Assembly: GCA_947034895.1 (NCBI GenBank)
Contig: OX344762.1
Span: 38,978,760-39,042,759, forward strand
DNA length: 64,000 nt
Reading direction: 5' to 3'
DNA from: Rhytidiadelphus loreus
Lineage: Eukaryota > Streptophyta > Bryopsida > Hypnales > Hylocomiaceae
Positions 23,956 through 34,600 of this stretch are shown here, piece by piece. The position numbers and the translations under genes are program-made. Numbering within the stretch: the first letter of the stretch is position 1; every line of letters begins with the position of its first letter. The notes beneath the pieces were generated by a model. The model did no database searches. It had not been told where the DNA came from and was given only the letters and a program-made list of their open reading frames with translations.

Positions 23956-26104
23956 CAAAAACTCATCAACAACTAGTGCCAACTAGAATCAATAAAAGGT
24001 AAAAAATTTAACTTTTAGAGTTTACCTTTTTTGACAAAGGTGACTAGCTAGGATTGTTGGGAGGGCTCTAGGGAGTAAAAAAAGATTCTTTATTGACTTA
24101 GTTTTGACTCCGTATGTTCCCGGGATGCCGGTCAACTCCATGTAAACCCCGCCATTATTATAAGAAAACTACGTTTTTGGTTACGTTAGCCATAGAACGG
24201 CACATGTTTTTGGAAACGTCCTGCGTTTTCAAGTTAACGTACGTAGTCGTGCAAATTTTTTTTGACGTCTATACGAACATGGCGTTGTAAACATCAGAAC
24301 GTCATATGACAAATGAGACGTGTACGTCTTTGACGATGTTCCAGAAAACATCACTTACAACAAGTTTGTCCATGTCAACATTAATTGCATTTTGCACTTA
24401 CAAAAGTTAGTGCAATCAGCAATAGAATACTAACCGCTGGTAAAAATGCAATTCGGGCAGAAGGCAATGATGTCAAGTGAGACGCTTATGTCTTTGAAGA
24501 CGTTTGCAGGAACGTTCCAAAAAACGCAATTCATTGTACATTCCCTTTTTTGCTTATTCCATATCATTTTTCTCTCTATGGGCAGAGAAAGAATATAAGT
24601 AAAACCTCAAAATCCTTCATTTTCACTAAATTTTAATGAAGAAATTCCTTCATTTTACCATCAAAAATTTATTTAAAGGTAAATGGTAACTTTTTTTCAA
24701 TTTTTGTTGAATTTGACAATTTTTAAAAATTTAAAAATTTATCTTGCCTTATAGGTAGGATATGTTATATGTACTAATTGATGTTTCAAAAAACGTCTAA
24801 TTTGACGTCTCAGAAAACACCAATAAAATTTTCAAATGATACAAAAATGATCTGACCAGATGGATGAAAAATTTCACATGTGGCATTGCCCGCCAAAAAT
24901 AGGTGACGCGTCGCTAATGTGTCCTCTACGTGACTTGTTTTTTGAAGCTGAAAAACACACGTTTTTCTTGACGTCAACAAAAAACATGCCAAAATCGAAC
25001 ACGTTTTAACATATCTGTTACACGTTTTTTGCAAGTCAGTTATAACAGATTTTAGGAGACATCTACGTTGATTACTTCCGCGTCAAAGAAGACGCCATCC
25101 CATGTTTTTTGCAACATAAAAAAAAACTTTATTTTCTTATAGTGCATATTTGATATTGGGAAGAATGTTGGTGATTTGGGCACCTCTTGCTATCAAAACA
25201 CTTTGAAACTTCTCAGGGATGCGTTATTAACATAAAAACTTAAGAGATAATCTAATTTTTAGTGAGATTTTACCACAACCTAAGAATTCCCCATAAATTT
25301 CCCTTCGTGGATTTAAACAGTTGACCGTCTGGAAAAGGTATTTTTGCAAGTTAGAAAATTCCAAAACTTCTTGAAGAACCTCTCATAGAGTTTTCCAAGA
25401 GGTGCCAAGAGAGGTGCACAAAATCTTGTGTTGGTCTTGTGCACGCTTGTCAAGAAGGTAATGTCGGCCTTCCTTGATTTATTAGTAGTTGTGGAATCTT
25501 TCACATACAAGAGAATCTTGGCAAATGGATTTTGCTTTTGACTTTCTAGTATGCTTCCAATCCTAGATCACCATCCGAAGGCCATAGATTCCTCTACTGG
25601 CCTGTCTTGAAAAAGTGACTCTTGCATACTTACAATTGGGGATTCTAATATTTCATCGATATAATGGAAAAACTAAAACCTATCTTTGGAGATTCATATA
25701 GGAATCTCTCTATCTCTCTTTGGACCAATTTAGCCAAGCATGGTCACATGGACTGGGTTTTAGGCTATTTTGGATAAGTTCCCTACAAGCGTGTTGATTC
25801 TCACTACTTCGTGATTCTAACCTATGTACAAGTGGATTTGGGGGTTGTTCTAGGGTTAAAAGTTTATTTTTGACCAAAGGCTATATTGGCATGTGACATG
25901 TTTATTTTGGTTCTACACTCTTTTTTTATTTTTTTTGTATGATATTATGACTTAAATTGCAATAATCTAAAAAAAAGAAAACTATAAGTCTCAAATCACA
26001 AATTGGAAACTTGTACACCTTCAATAGTTGTAGAATACCTATTTACACCTAGGCAAGGCTCATAGGCTCACATTTCTAGACTTATCATGCTAGTGTTGTT
26101 GATC
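23956..26104. repeat. Dispersed repeat, copy B (interrupted)
   Basis: Direct-orientation homologue of 9744-11884. It lacks the 4-bp-TSD transposon of copy A but carries a CACTA-type element at 24156-25144. Without insertions the repeat is about 1.2 kb. Each copy therefore serves as the empty-site control for the other's insertion. Confidence 0.8.
24156..25144. mobile_element. Non-autonomous CACTA-type transposon, 989 bp
   Basis: The right end read inward is CACTATAAGAAAA, the plant CACTA (En/Spm) terminus; the left end TATTATAAGAAAA differs by two C-to-T changes. CAT is duplicated on both sides (24153-24155 and 25145-25147), the 3-bp duplication expected of CACTA elements. Copy A of the host repeat shows the uninterrupted site around 9950. 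Many GACGT/ACGTC words near the ends resemble the subterminal repeats bound by CACTA transposase. No transposase is encoded. Confidence 0.85.
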
Positions 26105-26285
26105 TTGTTGGCACTATTTCAAACCAAATTAGTAAACTAAACAATTCTAAATGATAAATACTATATTTAAGAAAATACTTGAAATTTTTAAAGAAGGAAA
26201 AAAATATATAGACAAAAAATTCAGGCTTTTTTAGGATATGAGTGAGCTAGTTTGGATCTTAAATGAATCTCTTAGAGGACTTTGA
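26105..26285. other. A/T-rich spacer
   Basis: Nothing recognisable between the dispersed repeat copy B and the decayed tandem repeat. Confidence 0.4.
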
Positions 26286-27540
26286 AGGTATTAAAGAAAA
26301 AAATATTCATTTTAGGCCCCTTTTGTGTTGTATTGCAAGACTGAACAACCTTACAAAAGATGTTGATGCTCAAATGATGTTGGGACTAGTGTGGATGGAT
26401 GACAATTGGATTAGATTTCATATGGGCTTCTAACTGCCTTGGAGGTACCCTAGGAAATGAAAGACCTTTTTAGACTGCCATTTCTACCCTACTGCAAAAA
26501 TGAACAACTTTAAAAAGGGCTTTTGCACTTGAATGAAGTTGGAACTTTTGGAGAAAGGGGTGGGTGTTTTTGAATCTTCTATAGATGTTTAGTGGTACCA
26601 CAAAGGCTCTTTGGCACCAAGGAATCCTTTGGGGTCCTCTTGTGACTTATTGCAACAAAAAAACAATCCTTAAAAGGGACTTTTGTACTTGAATGAAGTT
26701 GGAACTTTTGGAATTGAAGATGAGTTCTTATGGACCCACCATGGATGTTTAGTATTACCACAATGCATCCAAAAGAGGTCTTCACCTCCTGGTTTGCAAT
26801 ATTCCCCCCCCCTCTCAAAAAAATCACAGGCCGTTAGATTTTTTTTTAAATGCTTCTCCCCCCTCAAAAATGTCCATTCTTCAAAAAATCACAAGCTGTT
26901 GATCTTTGTGAGAGTTAATCCAAGCCATCCAAATACAAATACAAAATAGAGTACCAAATATGGATACAAATATAAATACTAAATATGGTATGAATTACGG
27001 GAACATATAGTTATATACGGATAGCAAATACGATTGTATGGATATATGATATGGAAACTAGATTCAATATATTGTATGGATATAGGATACGGATATAGGA
27101 TATGTCCCATATTGATTGTCCCATAATATAGGTTCTCAAAATTACAAGTGGAGGGAGAGACGAGAGATAGGGGGGTGGTAAATTTTATTTTATTTAAAAA
27201 AAAATTTGGTGCATTGTGACACGTACATTTTGTCACAATGCACCCCAAGGAGGTAGTAATTGCCTCCTCACACTCACAAAGACCCCTCAATACCCTTGTA
27301 GAGTCCTCTTTTGTGACCTATGGCAAGAAAATACAACATCTAAAAGGGACTTTTAAACTCAAATAAAGTTGAAACTTTTGGAGATGAAAGAGAGTTCTTT
27401 TGGATCTACCATGGGTCCTTAGTGGTACTACAAAGTTTCCTTGGTACCAAAAGATGCTTTAGGGTTCTACTTTGTGTCATATTGCAAGAAAGATCAACAC
27501 CAAAAGAGTTGAGGTTCTACTCAGGTGAATTTGTATTTTT
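26286..27540. repeat. Decayed ~160-bp tandem repeat with an insertion
   Basis: The motif (CACTTGAATGAAGTTGGAAC and variants) recurs at about 26368, 26526, 26686, 27356 and 27520. Steps are 158, 160, 670 and about 164 bases, so one step holds an extra ~510 bases (roughly 26800-27290). Other landmarks of the unit (TATTGCAA, AAAAGGGACTTTT, GGTACCA) keep the same spacing. The inserted block contains a GGATACAAATA-like simple-sequence stretch and the hairpin at 27208. Confidence 0.7.
27208..27244. repeat. Perfect 13-bp hairpin arms
   Basis: GGTGCATTGTGAC and GTCACAATGCACC are perfectly complementary with an 11-base centre. It may be the internal end of a small foldback element within the ~510-bp insertion. 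Confidence 0.8.
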
Positions 27541-28979
27541 AGTACCAAAAGAATCTAATTGATTCACCAATTAGACATAGATGCAACATCATTTTAAAAT
27601 TCCTTAGTGCAGACTACATTCCTATTGAATTGTTTGAAGATTGATTGATTTTACTTTTTAGGTCTTAATTTTGAACAATTTAATCAACTTTGAACATTCA
27701 GCTAATGAATCCATTGGAACCTTTGGATTATTTATACATGACTCATGATCCAATGTTAAATAGAAATAGGCCATAAGTTGAAGATCAAGGCTTTGAAGTT
27801 ACAATGAGAGCTATTTTAGTGTTAAGGACGATTTTGACATTTGAAGAATCATGTTCAATTAGGTACCTTGCTTATAAGGCACTCTTCATAGGATTCATGA
27901 ATTTGATAGAATTATGGTCTCTTGCTCTTGAGAGTGTTGAGTGTTGTTGAATAAAAAATGATATTATTCATGATTGCAACCCTTCTTGCCAAGGCCTTGT
28001 TCATGATGGGTGAGTTTTAATTTATTTTATTTTAAGCCAAATCTTTCATTTTAGAGGCCTAATTGGTACAAGATGGTTCAAAATTTTAGTTTGTTCAAAA
28101 CCAGTTTTTTCCCTGTCAAGACCCAATTATTGTTGGGTGATTATAATTAATTGTTACAAAGTTGATACTTTGTTGTTGACTTCCAATTTATATATGCTAA
28201 ATGGTTATAAGATTTATTTGTTTAAAACTAGGTCTCTCTCTATGGAAGCTATGCCTCAAGTTGATGAATTAAAATCACATGAATAGGAAATATGAACCCC
28301 TGTTGCCAGGGCAATGTTTTGGCTTGATCAGTCAAAAAAATTATGTGTTTATTATGTGTTTTGCTACCAAGCCATATTCATATGGATTAATCTCAATTGA
28401 TGTTAGTTGAATGAAGACACTCGTTGCCAAAGCCTAGGTGAGGAATTGAGGATTGATCAATCAATAGAATTATGCAAAACAAATTTGGATCCGCACACTA
28501 GAATGGTTGCATTAGTCTAATGTTGTCATTCATGAACCTATTGTGTGGCTAATTAGTTCCTTTGATGTAGATTGTCACTATTCTTGTGGTGTAGAATTTG
28601 GTCCTTTGCCACTTATGGCTTTGCATTCATAAATATGATGTGGTTTATTATGTCCAAGATTGATTTAGTAGTTTAGTGATTTATTGTCCAAGAATGCTTC
28701 AACATAGACCACGGTACTAAATCAATTAACTAAATTAATATAAATAACAAACATGAGCAACAAATATTGAAGATTAGCTCTCTCTTACAATTCATATGGA
28801 ATTGGGGTATGTCGCTAAGAGTCACATGTTCATGGTTTTAATCGTCTTATTGGAATTGTTTTTTTTAACAATGCAAGTTGTGCTTGAGGATGGTGGAGGA
28901 TCCTTTAGAAAGGACAAGGTTTCATAGAAGCCATTGAACATGGCAAAAGTTGAGGATGCATTTGTGGGCGCTTATTTAC
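27541..28979. other. A/T-rich sequence without a recognisable gene
   Basis: No credible reading frame, RNA gene or element ends seen. Confidence 0.4.
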
Positions 28980-29663
28980 CCACCCTTGGTAAATCGGCGA
29001 ACACAACCAGGCTCTAAATCTAAGGTAAGTTCCTTACTCTAATGGGTGTCTAAGCGTCAATCCATTGTGCCTTCCAAGCAATGGATCTTTTTTGCTAACC
29101 TTCTCCTAATTGGACCCCTTCACTTCTGCTCCCAACAACTTCTAGCCCATCAGCGTGTCGCTGGGTCCTAGTCCTAACCTATCTTATCTATTCGGTCCTT
29201 ATTTCGTTAAGGGCGGAAGTGTAGACCTTATCTCGGCTTGAAGCTCCATGCCCAAGGTTGCCATGTTCCTCCAACTCCCCAAGACGGTGATGCGGGTGCG
29301 TTGGGGGTGTCCCCTTTTCTCTTTTAAGTTGGAAAGATGGCCTCCTTCCTTGAGGGTGTCTCCTTTTCCTTCCTCCCCCTTCTTTCTCCTTATCCCGCGT
29401 GCCTTGTTGACGGAAGGTGGTTGGAGGGTCCTTCGCTTGCGGTTGAAGTCAACGTGCAAGTTAACTACCTCTTACACCCTTGCCGAATTTCCACGCGCGT
29501 AAGTTGTCCTATTGGTAGGAAAGATTTCCCCCTATCTTTTACTAGAGCCCCCTTCGCCTATCTAAACTCCCCTTCTCCCCTTCATGGTCATTTTTGGAAG
29601 ACCATCCTTGGTGGTGAGGTTCTTGATGAGAGGTATCGTGAGGTTGTGAGGTTGCGCCGGCGC
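28980..29663. other. GC-richer LTR-like relic that borders the array
   Basis: Composition shifts to C/T-rich and GC-richer. The last part parallels 22070-22460, suggesting a decayed LTR of another family into which, or beside which, the retrotransposon array lies. The overlapping 84-132 codon frames on both strands have no recognisable domain. The sequence directly right of the array (56578 on) does not continue this relic. Confidence 0.35.
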
Positions 29664-31683
29664 TGTCGTGTAGAGAGAGTTTGCCTCGGGAAATCACGAG
29701 GATTTTGGCTGCGACTAGAAATGGCTCGGGAATGAAATAAATTGTAACTTGTCGAATCTTCAAATCTTCGAGTCTTCAAATCTTCAAACTGCTACTCGTT
29801 GTCCTATCCTGTTGTGTTTCTAAATAGGCCAAGGGTTAAGGTAGGGTGATAAGAAACCACGGGCTTCGGACGTGTAAAACGGGACGGCCAGACCACGAGC
29901 TGAGCCGTCCGAGGGATTGGATCCTAAATTTCAAACCCACGGTGACCAGCAAACTTGCCTCACCAGTGGGAACAACATAAAAGTCTCGACCATGTGGGCA
30001 ATTAACCCCACTTCGTCGCATCCACAACACCAAATGAGGCTAGTATTGGTGTGAACCAAACTGCCCGCAACAATAAAATGAAATTTACAAAGCCACAAGC
30101 CACACACACACAAACACACAAGTCTTCCAACTCCTTCAACTCCAACTCCCAAGCTGATCTTTGGATGAGTGTCTTTGTTGATCTATAACTCCAAATGAAC
30201 TAAATGATAGCTTTTCGGAAAGCTAAAACAATCATCTACTTCTCCTCCAAATTTCATACAATTCTAAGACTTTGTCCAACCTCTATGGCCATCCAAAGTT
30301 TCGGCCTTGAGAAGGGAAAGGCAGCAGACCTTCCTTCGCTTCCACACTCACAACTTTCTCATACAAACTCCAAATAGAACGAATGATAGCTTCATGAAAA
30401 GCTAACACAATTTCCTACACTCCCTCCAAATTTCATGGCAAAACAAGAACCTGTCCGTCTTTTATGGTCGGTCGAAGTCTCTGCCTCTTAATTTTAAAGG
30501 CAACAAACCTCCCTCCACTCAAACTAGCACAACTTTTGCTTCACAACTCCAAATCAAGCAAGTGAGATCAATTTGAAAACTACACACCATGATACACAAC
30601 ACCTCCAAATTTCATTTCAAAATACTTCAAATTCACAACACAATGAGCCCTCAAACATTCGGGCCTTTTTAAACTCACAACGGGAGAGAAGATGAATAGT
30701 GTTCCCTTTTTTCTCCACCTTATCTCTACTCTAACCACACAAACAAGTGGGGTCAGCCCCTAACTCACTCCCAAAGCTCTCACATCAATAATTGAGCCCT
30801 TATTTGACCCCACAACTATCTCTTTATCTTTATCTTAGAAAGAAAATTCACTTCAAGTTCACCTAGAAGGAAAACTATTTCATTAATTCCTTTCTATCTT
30901 TTCTTTCTCTATTTTCAACACCCAAAATGAAATCTACAAACAACTAACATAAAATAAATGTCTTCTCAAAGGTAAAAAACTAAAGTCTTCAAAGAAACTT
31001 CACTCCATCTTCAAGAACTTGAGAATTCGCTTGATGGTAGTAGCAACAAACTCAACACGATCCACCTTTGTCAAGGGATTGACCGGCCCCTCTAACCATC
31101 GTTGGTGACCGCGACTCCCTTTAATAGGCCTGACCATACAATAGTATTGATCGTCGTTAAGACCTTCAAAACTCCCTTCGAATGTCACTTCTTGGGTACC
31201 AGGTTCAACACACCCAACCTGCAACAGGATCACTAGTGCTCGAGCTCCACGCTGTAGGTTCCCGTGCCATCGCTGCTCCACACGGGTTTGCTTTGGCGGT
31301 CGAGAAGGCCTAGATTCATCTTGAGGACGCTCGTGCGATAATGAAAGACCTAGCGGTTGAAGAGGTTGAGCCGGTAGTTGAGATAACGAAAACTCAAACT
31401 CCGATTCTGGTAGAGGCTCCTCATCCTGAGACTCAGAAAAAAAACCCTCCAATTCGACATACTGAAATCTATAACATACAATAAAAAAACTACTTCAAGT
31501 TTGGTGGCATTCTAAGATGATAACCTATTCTTATATAGATGGCTCATGTCATTGTGAGAAGGCGTCATCTTGAAGCTACTAAGGATGATGTCATCTTTAT
31601 TTTTTTATATTATTAAAATCAAATCTATGGAAATAATGTATTACTATGCATTTTTACACTATGTACGCATTTACAGTGCGACA
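29664..31683 (-). repeat. LTR 1 (left end; 3' LTR of body 1)
   Basis: 2020 bp, TGTCG...CGACA. On the - strand it contains a TATA box (31530-31538), an open frame (31000-31494) and, near the U5 end, a run of TCTTCAAA-like units at 29757-29789 and a GGACGGC/GCCGTCC hairpin (29882-29910). Left flank is GGCGC. Confidence 0.95.
31000..31452 (-). CDS. LTR-internal open frame, copy 1, about 150 codons
   Basis: This frame lies wholly inside the LTR on the same strand as gag and pol, beginning about 50 bases after the inferred transcription start. I do not recognise the product. The N-terminal third is rich in Glu, Pro and Ser (PLPESEFEFSLSQLP); the rest is a compact, mixed sequence with Trp, Tyr and Cys that looks like a folded domain, ending FLKME. 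There is no ATG near its start: 31452 is a TTG, and the frame is open up to 31494. A strong 3' splice site (T-rich tract then TTTCAG, ending at 31462) lies just upstream, so it may be a spliced exon. It could also be a captured host fragment. Function unknown. Confidence 0.5.
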   Translation of the reverse strand: MEGFFSESQDEEPLPESEFEFSLSQLPAQPLQPLGLSLSHERPQDESRPSRPPKQTRVEQRWHGNLQRGARALVILLQVGCVEPGTQEVTFEGSFEGLNDDQYYCMVRPIKGSRGHQRWLEGPVNPLTKVDRVEFVATTIKRILKFLKME

Positions 31684-31695
31684 TTCACCCCCTCT
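31684..31695 (-). other. Polypurine tract, body 1
   Basis: AGAGGGGGTGAA directly abuts the 3' LTR and would prime plus-strand DNA synthesis. It overlaps the pol stop codon TAG (31696-31694). Equivalent sites are at 39982-39993 and 48280-48291. Confidence 0.85.
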
Positions 31696-34600
31696 AAACC
31701 TGCACATCCTCCGGTATGTGCCAAGTTGATTCCTCCTGGTCATCTACTACGATTTCGGTCTCCTCTTCTTCCGTCTCTTGATTCTGGGATAAAGGTAAAA
31801 AAGCATTCAAATCTTCATTGTAAATTTCTCCATCTCTTCTCCGAAACACTTTGATACGTTTGCCAGCAATAGGAATTCTCAAAGGAGTTCCATCTAATTC
31901 TCGAAGCGAATATGTGGCGTTGTTGTGTACTGTCACTACCACATAAGGTCCAAACCATCTCTGGGCAAACTTCCTCACTGTGCTGTGTTGATGTTCTAAT
32001 GTGCTATCGAACACCAACACCCAATCTCCTTCTTTAATTTTTCTTGCCCTCAATCGATGAGTTCTGTCAAACCTTTCTTTGTTGTGTAGCCGCGCAGATT
32101 TCAACTTCTCCAATGCAATTTGATGGTCTTCTGGCAACCTCTCAAGTTGTTGAATACGAAGCTCAAGCAATCTCTCTGTGCTGATACCATCCTCCCACGA
32201 CAAAAATATCCATGAAGGAACAAATTCCTCTGCAGGCAATATGGGTTTATGGCCATGCATAAGTTCTACAGGCATATATCCAGTGACTGAACTATGTGTA
32301 GTTCTGTCAGCCCATAGAGCAAATGGAAGTAGTTTAGGCCAAACATTAGACCTTCCTCTACATGCTTTAACCAATGCTTGAATAATAGGAGGATGACCTC
32401 TCTCAATTTTGCCATTGGCCTCTGGATTATAAGCTGTCGTTAACTTCAATTTAACGCCATATCTGTTGAAGAAATCCTTTGCCTCAGCTGCATTCAATTC
32501 TCCTCTGTCTGCTCTCATTCCACCAATACTCCCATATCGACTAAAAATATCTTCGAGTATAAAACGGCAGATATTTTCTGTTGTTTTGGTTCGAAGAGCT
32601 CTTCCCTCCACAAAGTTTGACAATTCTTCTCTAGCCAAAACGAGATACTTCATGCCCCACATTGCTGACGGCATGGCAACTAAATCAATCATCCATCGAA
32701 AATGAATGGAAGGCGGATATGTCGGATGTAACTCATTTCTATGCCGAATTTTAGATTGCAATTGGCACACAGAGCATGAAGCAACAAACTCCTCAATGTC
32801 TTTGTACAACCCCTTCCACCAATAACGCTCTTTGATCTTGGTATATGTAGCCCAAACTCCTCTATGACCAGCCCAAAGTGTATCATGAAACTCTTGAAGA
32901 ACCTTGGATTTGGTCTCGGAATCTCCAACCACTCTCAACGGCATTTCATCTCTTCTTTTCGCCCTCTTCCACAGAAATCCGTCCCTCAAAAGATATCCAT
33001 AAGATTGATGCCTTATATCTTTGTATGTCTTATCCATCCAACCTTCTTGTCTCTTCAATGTACTCAAGTAAAGGCCAATCTCTTTCAACCTGCCTTCGTA
33101 TAATTCTTCATTGAATGGTAAGACTTCATTAGCAGAGCTCTCTCCGTCTGTAGCTAATACATAGCCACCGTCTAAAAGTTCTTCACAATCTTCATGAGCC
33201 ATCATCTCTTCTTCATTAAAATATCTGGCTCTTGAAAGCATGTCTGCTAGTGAATTTTGCTTTCCAGCAATGTGCACCAAAACTGGATTAAGAGATTTGA
33301 TGTATGCAATCCACCGAAGCATAGCAATATCCGGTGAAGAACAATTGGCTATCATACCAAGTAGGGGTAAGCAATCAGTCTCCAATATGACATTGGCTCC
33401 AATCAAGTAGTTTCTGTCTGCTTTTAGCGCTGTAAGCGCTCCCCAAAGTTCTCGTTTCACTTGCGGATAAGCTCTTTGCCGTTCTGTAAGAATTCTAGCT
33501 CCAAATCGAATGGCAAATCTTCTCCCTTCTGCATCATCTTGTCCAACGGCCCATCCAATGGCTATCGGACTTGTATCAACGGTTATAATCACTGGTCTAC
33601 CGCTTTCATAATCAACTTGTTTTAGAAGCGGTGGTGATTTCAAAGTCTTCTTCAACTCCTCCATGACTATATCTTGCTCACGTTGCCACACAAATTTGTT
33701 TCTTTTCCTCAATAATTTGTAAAGAGGTTCTGATATGTGAGCAAAATGGGGAATCCAAATCTGATAGAAGACGCATGCTCCTAGAAACCTCCTTACTTCG
33801 GTGACATTGCTACAGGCCTTCATTCTTCCAATAGCATCCACTTTCTCAGGGTTAGGTTTTCTTCCATATCGTCCGCATAAATGGCCAACCACCAGAATCT
33901 CCTCAACTCCAAACTTTGATTTTTCAATAGAAAGCGTCAAGTCCACTTCTTCGAGTCTCGTCAAGATTTTCTCTACATCATCAATATGATCATTGACAAA
34001 TGCTCTACATCCATCATCTTGAATAGTCAAGTCTTTGACAACTTCCTCGCAACCTTTTATGGGAATGTCATCCACAAAAGGTATTGTCTTCTTAGGCACA
34101 AAATCTCGTAAGATTTGATTCATGGCATTTTGCATGTGTGCCACTGAGTTTGTAGCACCTTGAGGCAATGTACACATTCTAACCAATCCAAGTGGAGTCT
34201 TCATGGTCGTCAAATCTCTGCTCTCAGCAGCTAATTGAAATTGATCATAACCAGAGTATAGATCTCCAATGGAATAAATAGCGTGCCCCGCAAACGCTTC
34301 TGCCACTTCATCAACAATAGGTCCCGAACCTTTGTTTCTGATTGTTACTCCATTCGCCGGTTGCATGTCTTGAATGAACCTTAATGCTCCAGACTTTTTT
34401 GGTACAGTAAACCATCGATTAGAATATGGAGCCATCGAAGGTTCAAGAATGCCCATGCGCATCTTCTCTTTGAGCAATTCAACCAATTTAGGAAGTAGAG
34501 CTCGTGGCACCGGAATTGGTTTTAAATCCCAAGGTACATGTGGTACCGTGAAAATTACCATTGGTGCTATTATACCAGGTTGAACGCATCCAATCTCATC

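Noticed and set aside
9744..26104. One giant LTR retrotransposon with the two dispersed repeats as LTRs
   Set aside because: No polymerase or gag remains between them and no primer-binding site was seen next to either copy.
29199..29763. Overlapping frames of 73-132 codons on both strands as host genes
   Set aside because: They cover the same GC-richer relic on both strands, lack domains, and resemble decayed LTR sequence seen at 22 kb.
31000..31452. Treating the LTR frame as a normal ATG-started gene
   Set aside because: Position 31452 is TTG and no ATG precedes it in frame back to the stop at 31497; reported only as an open frame.
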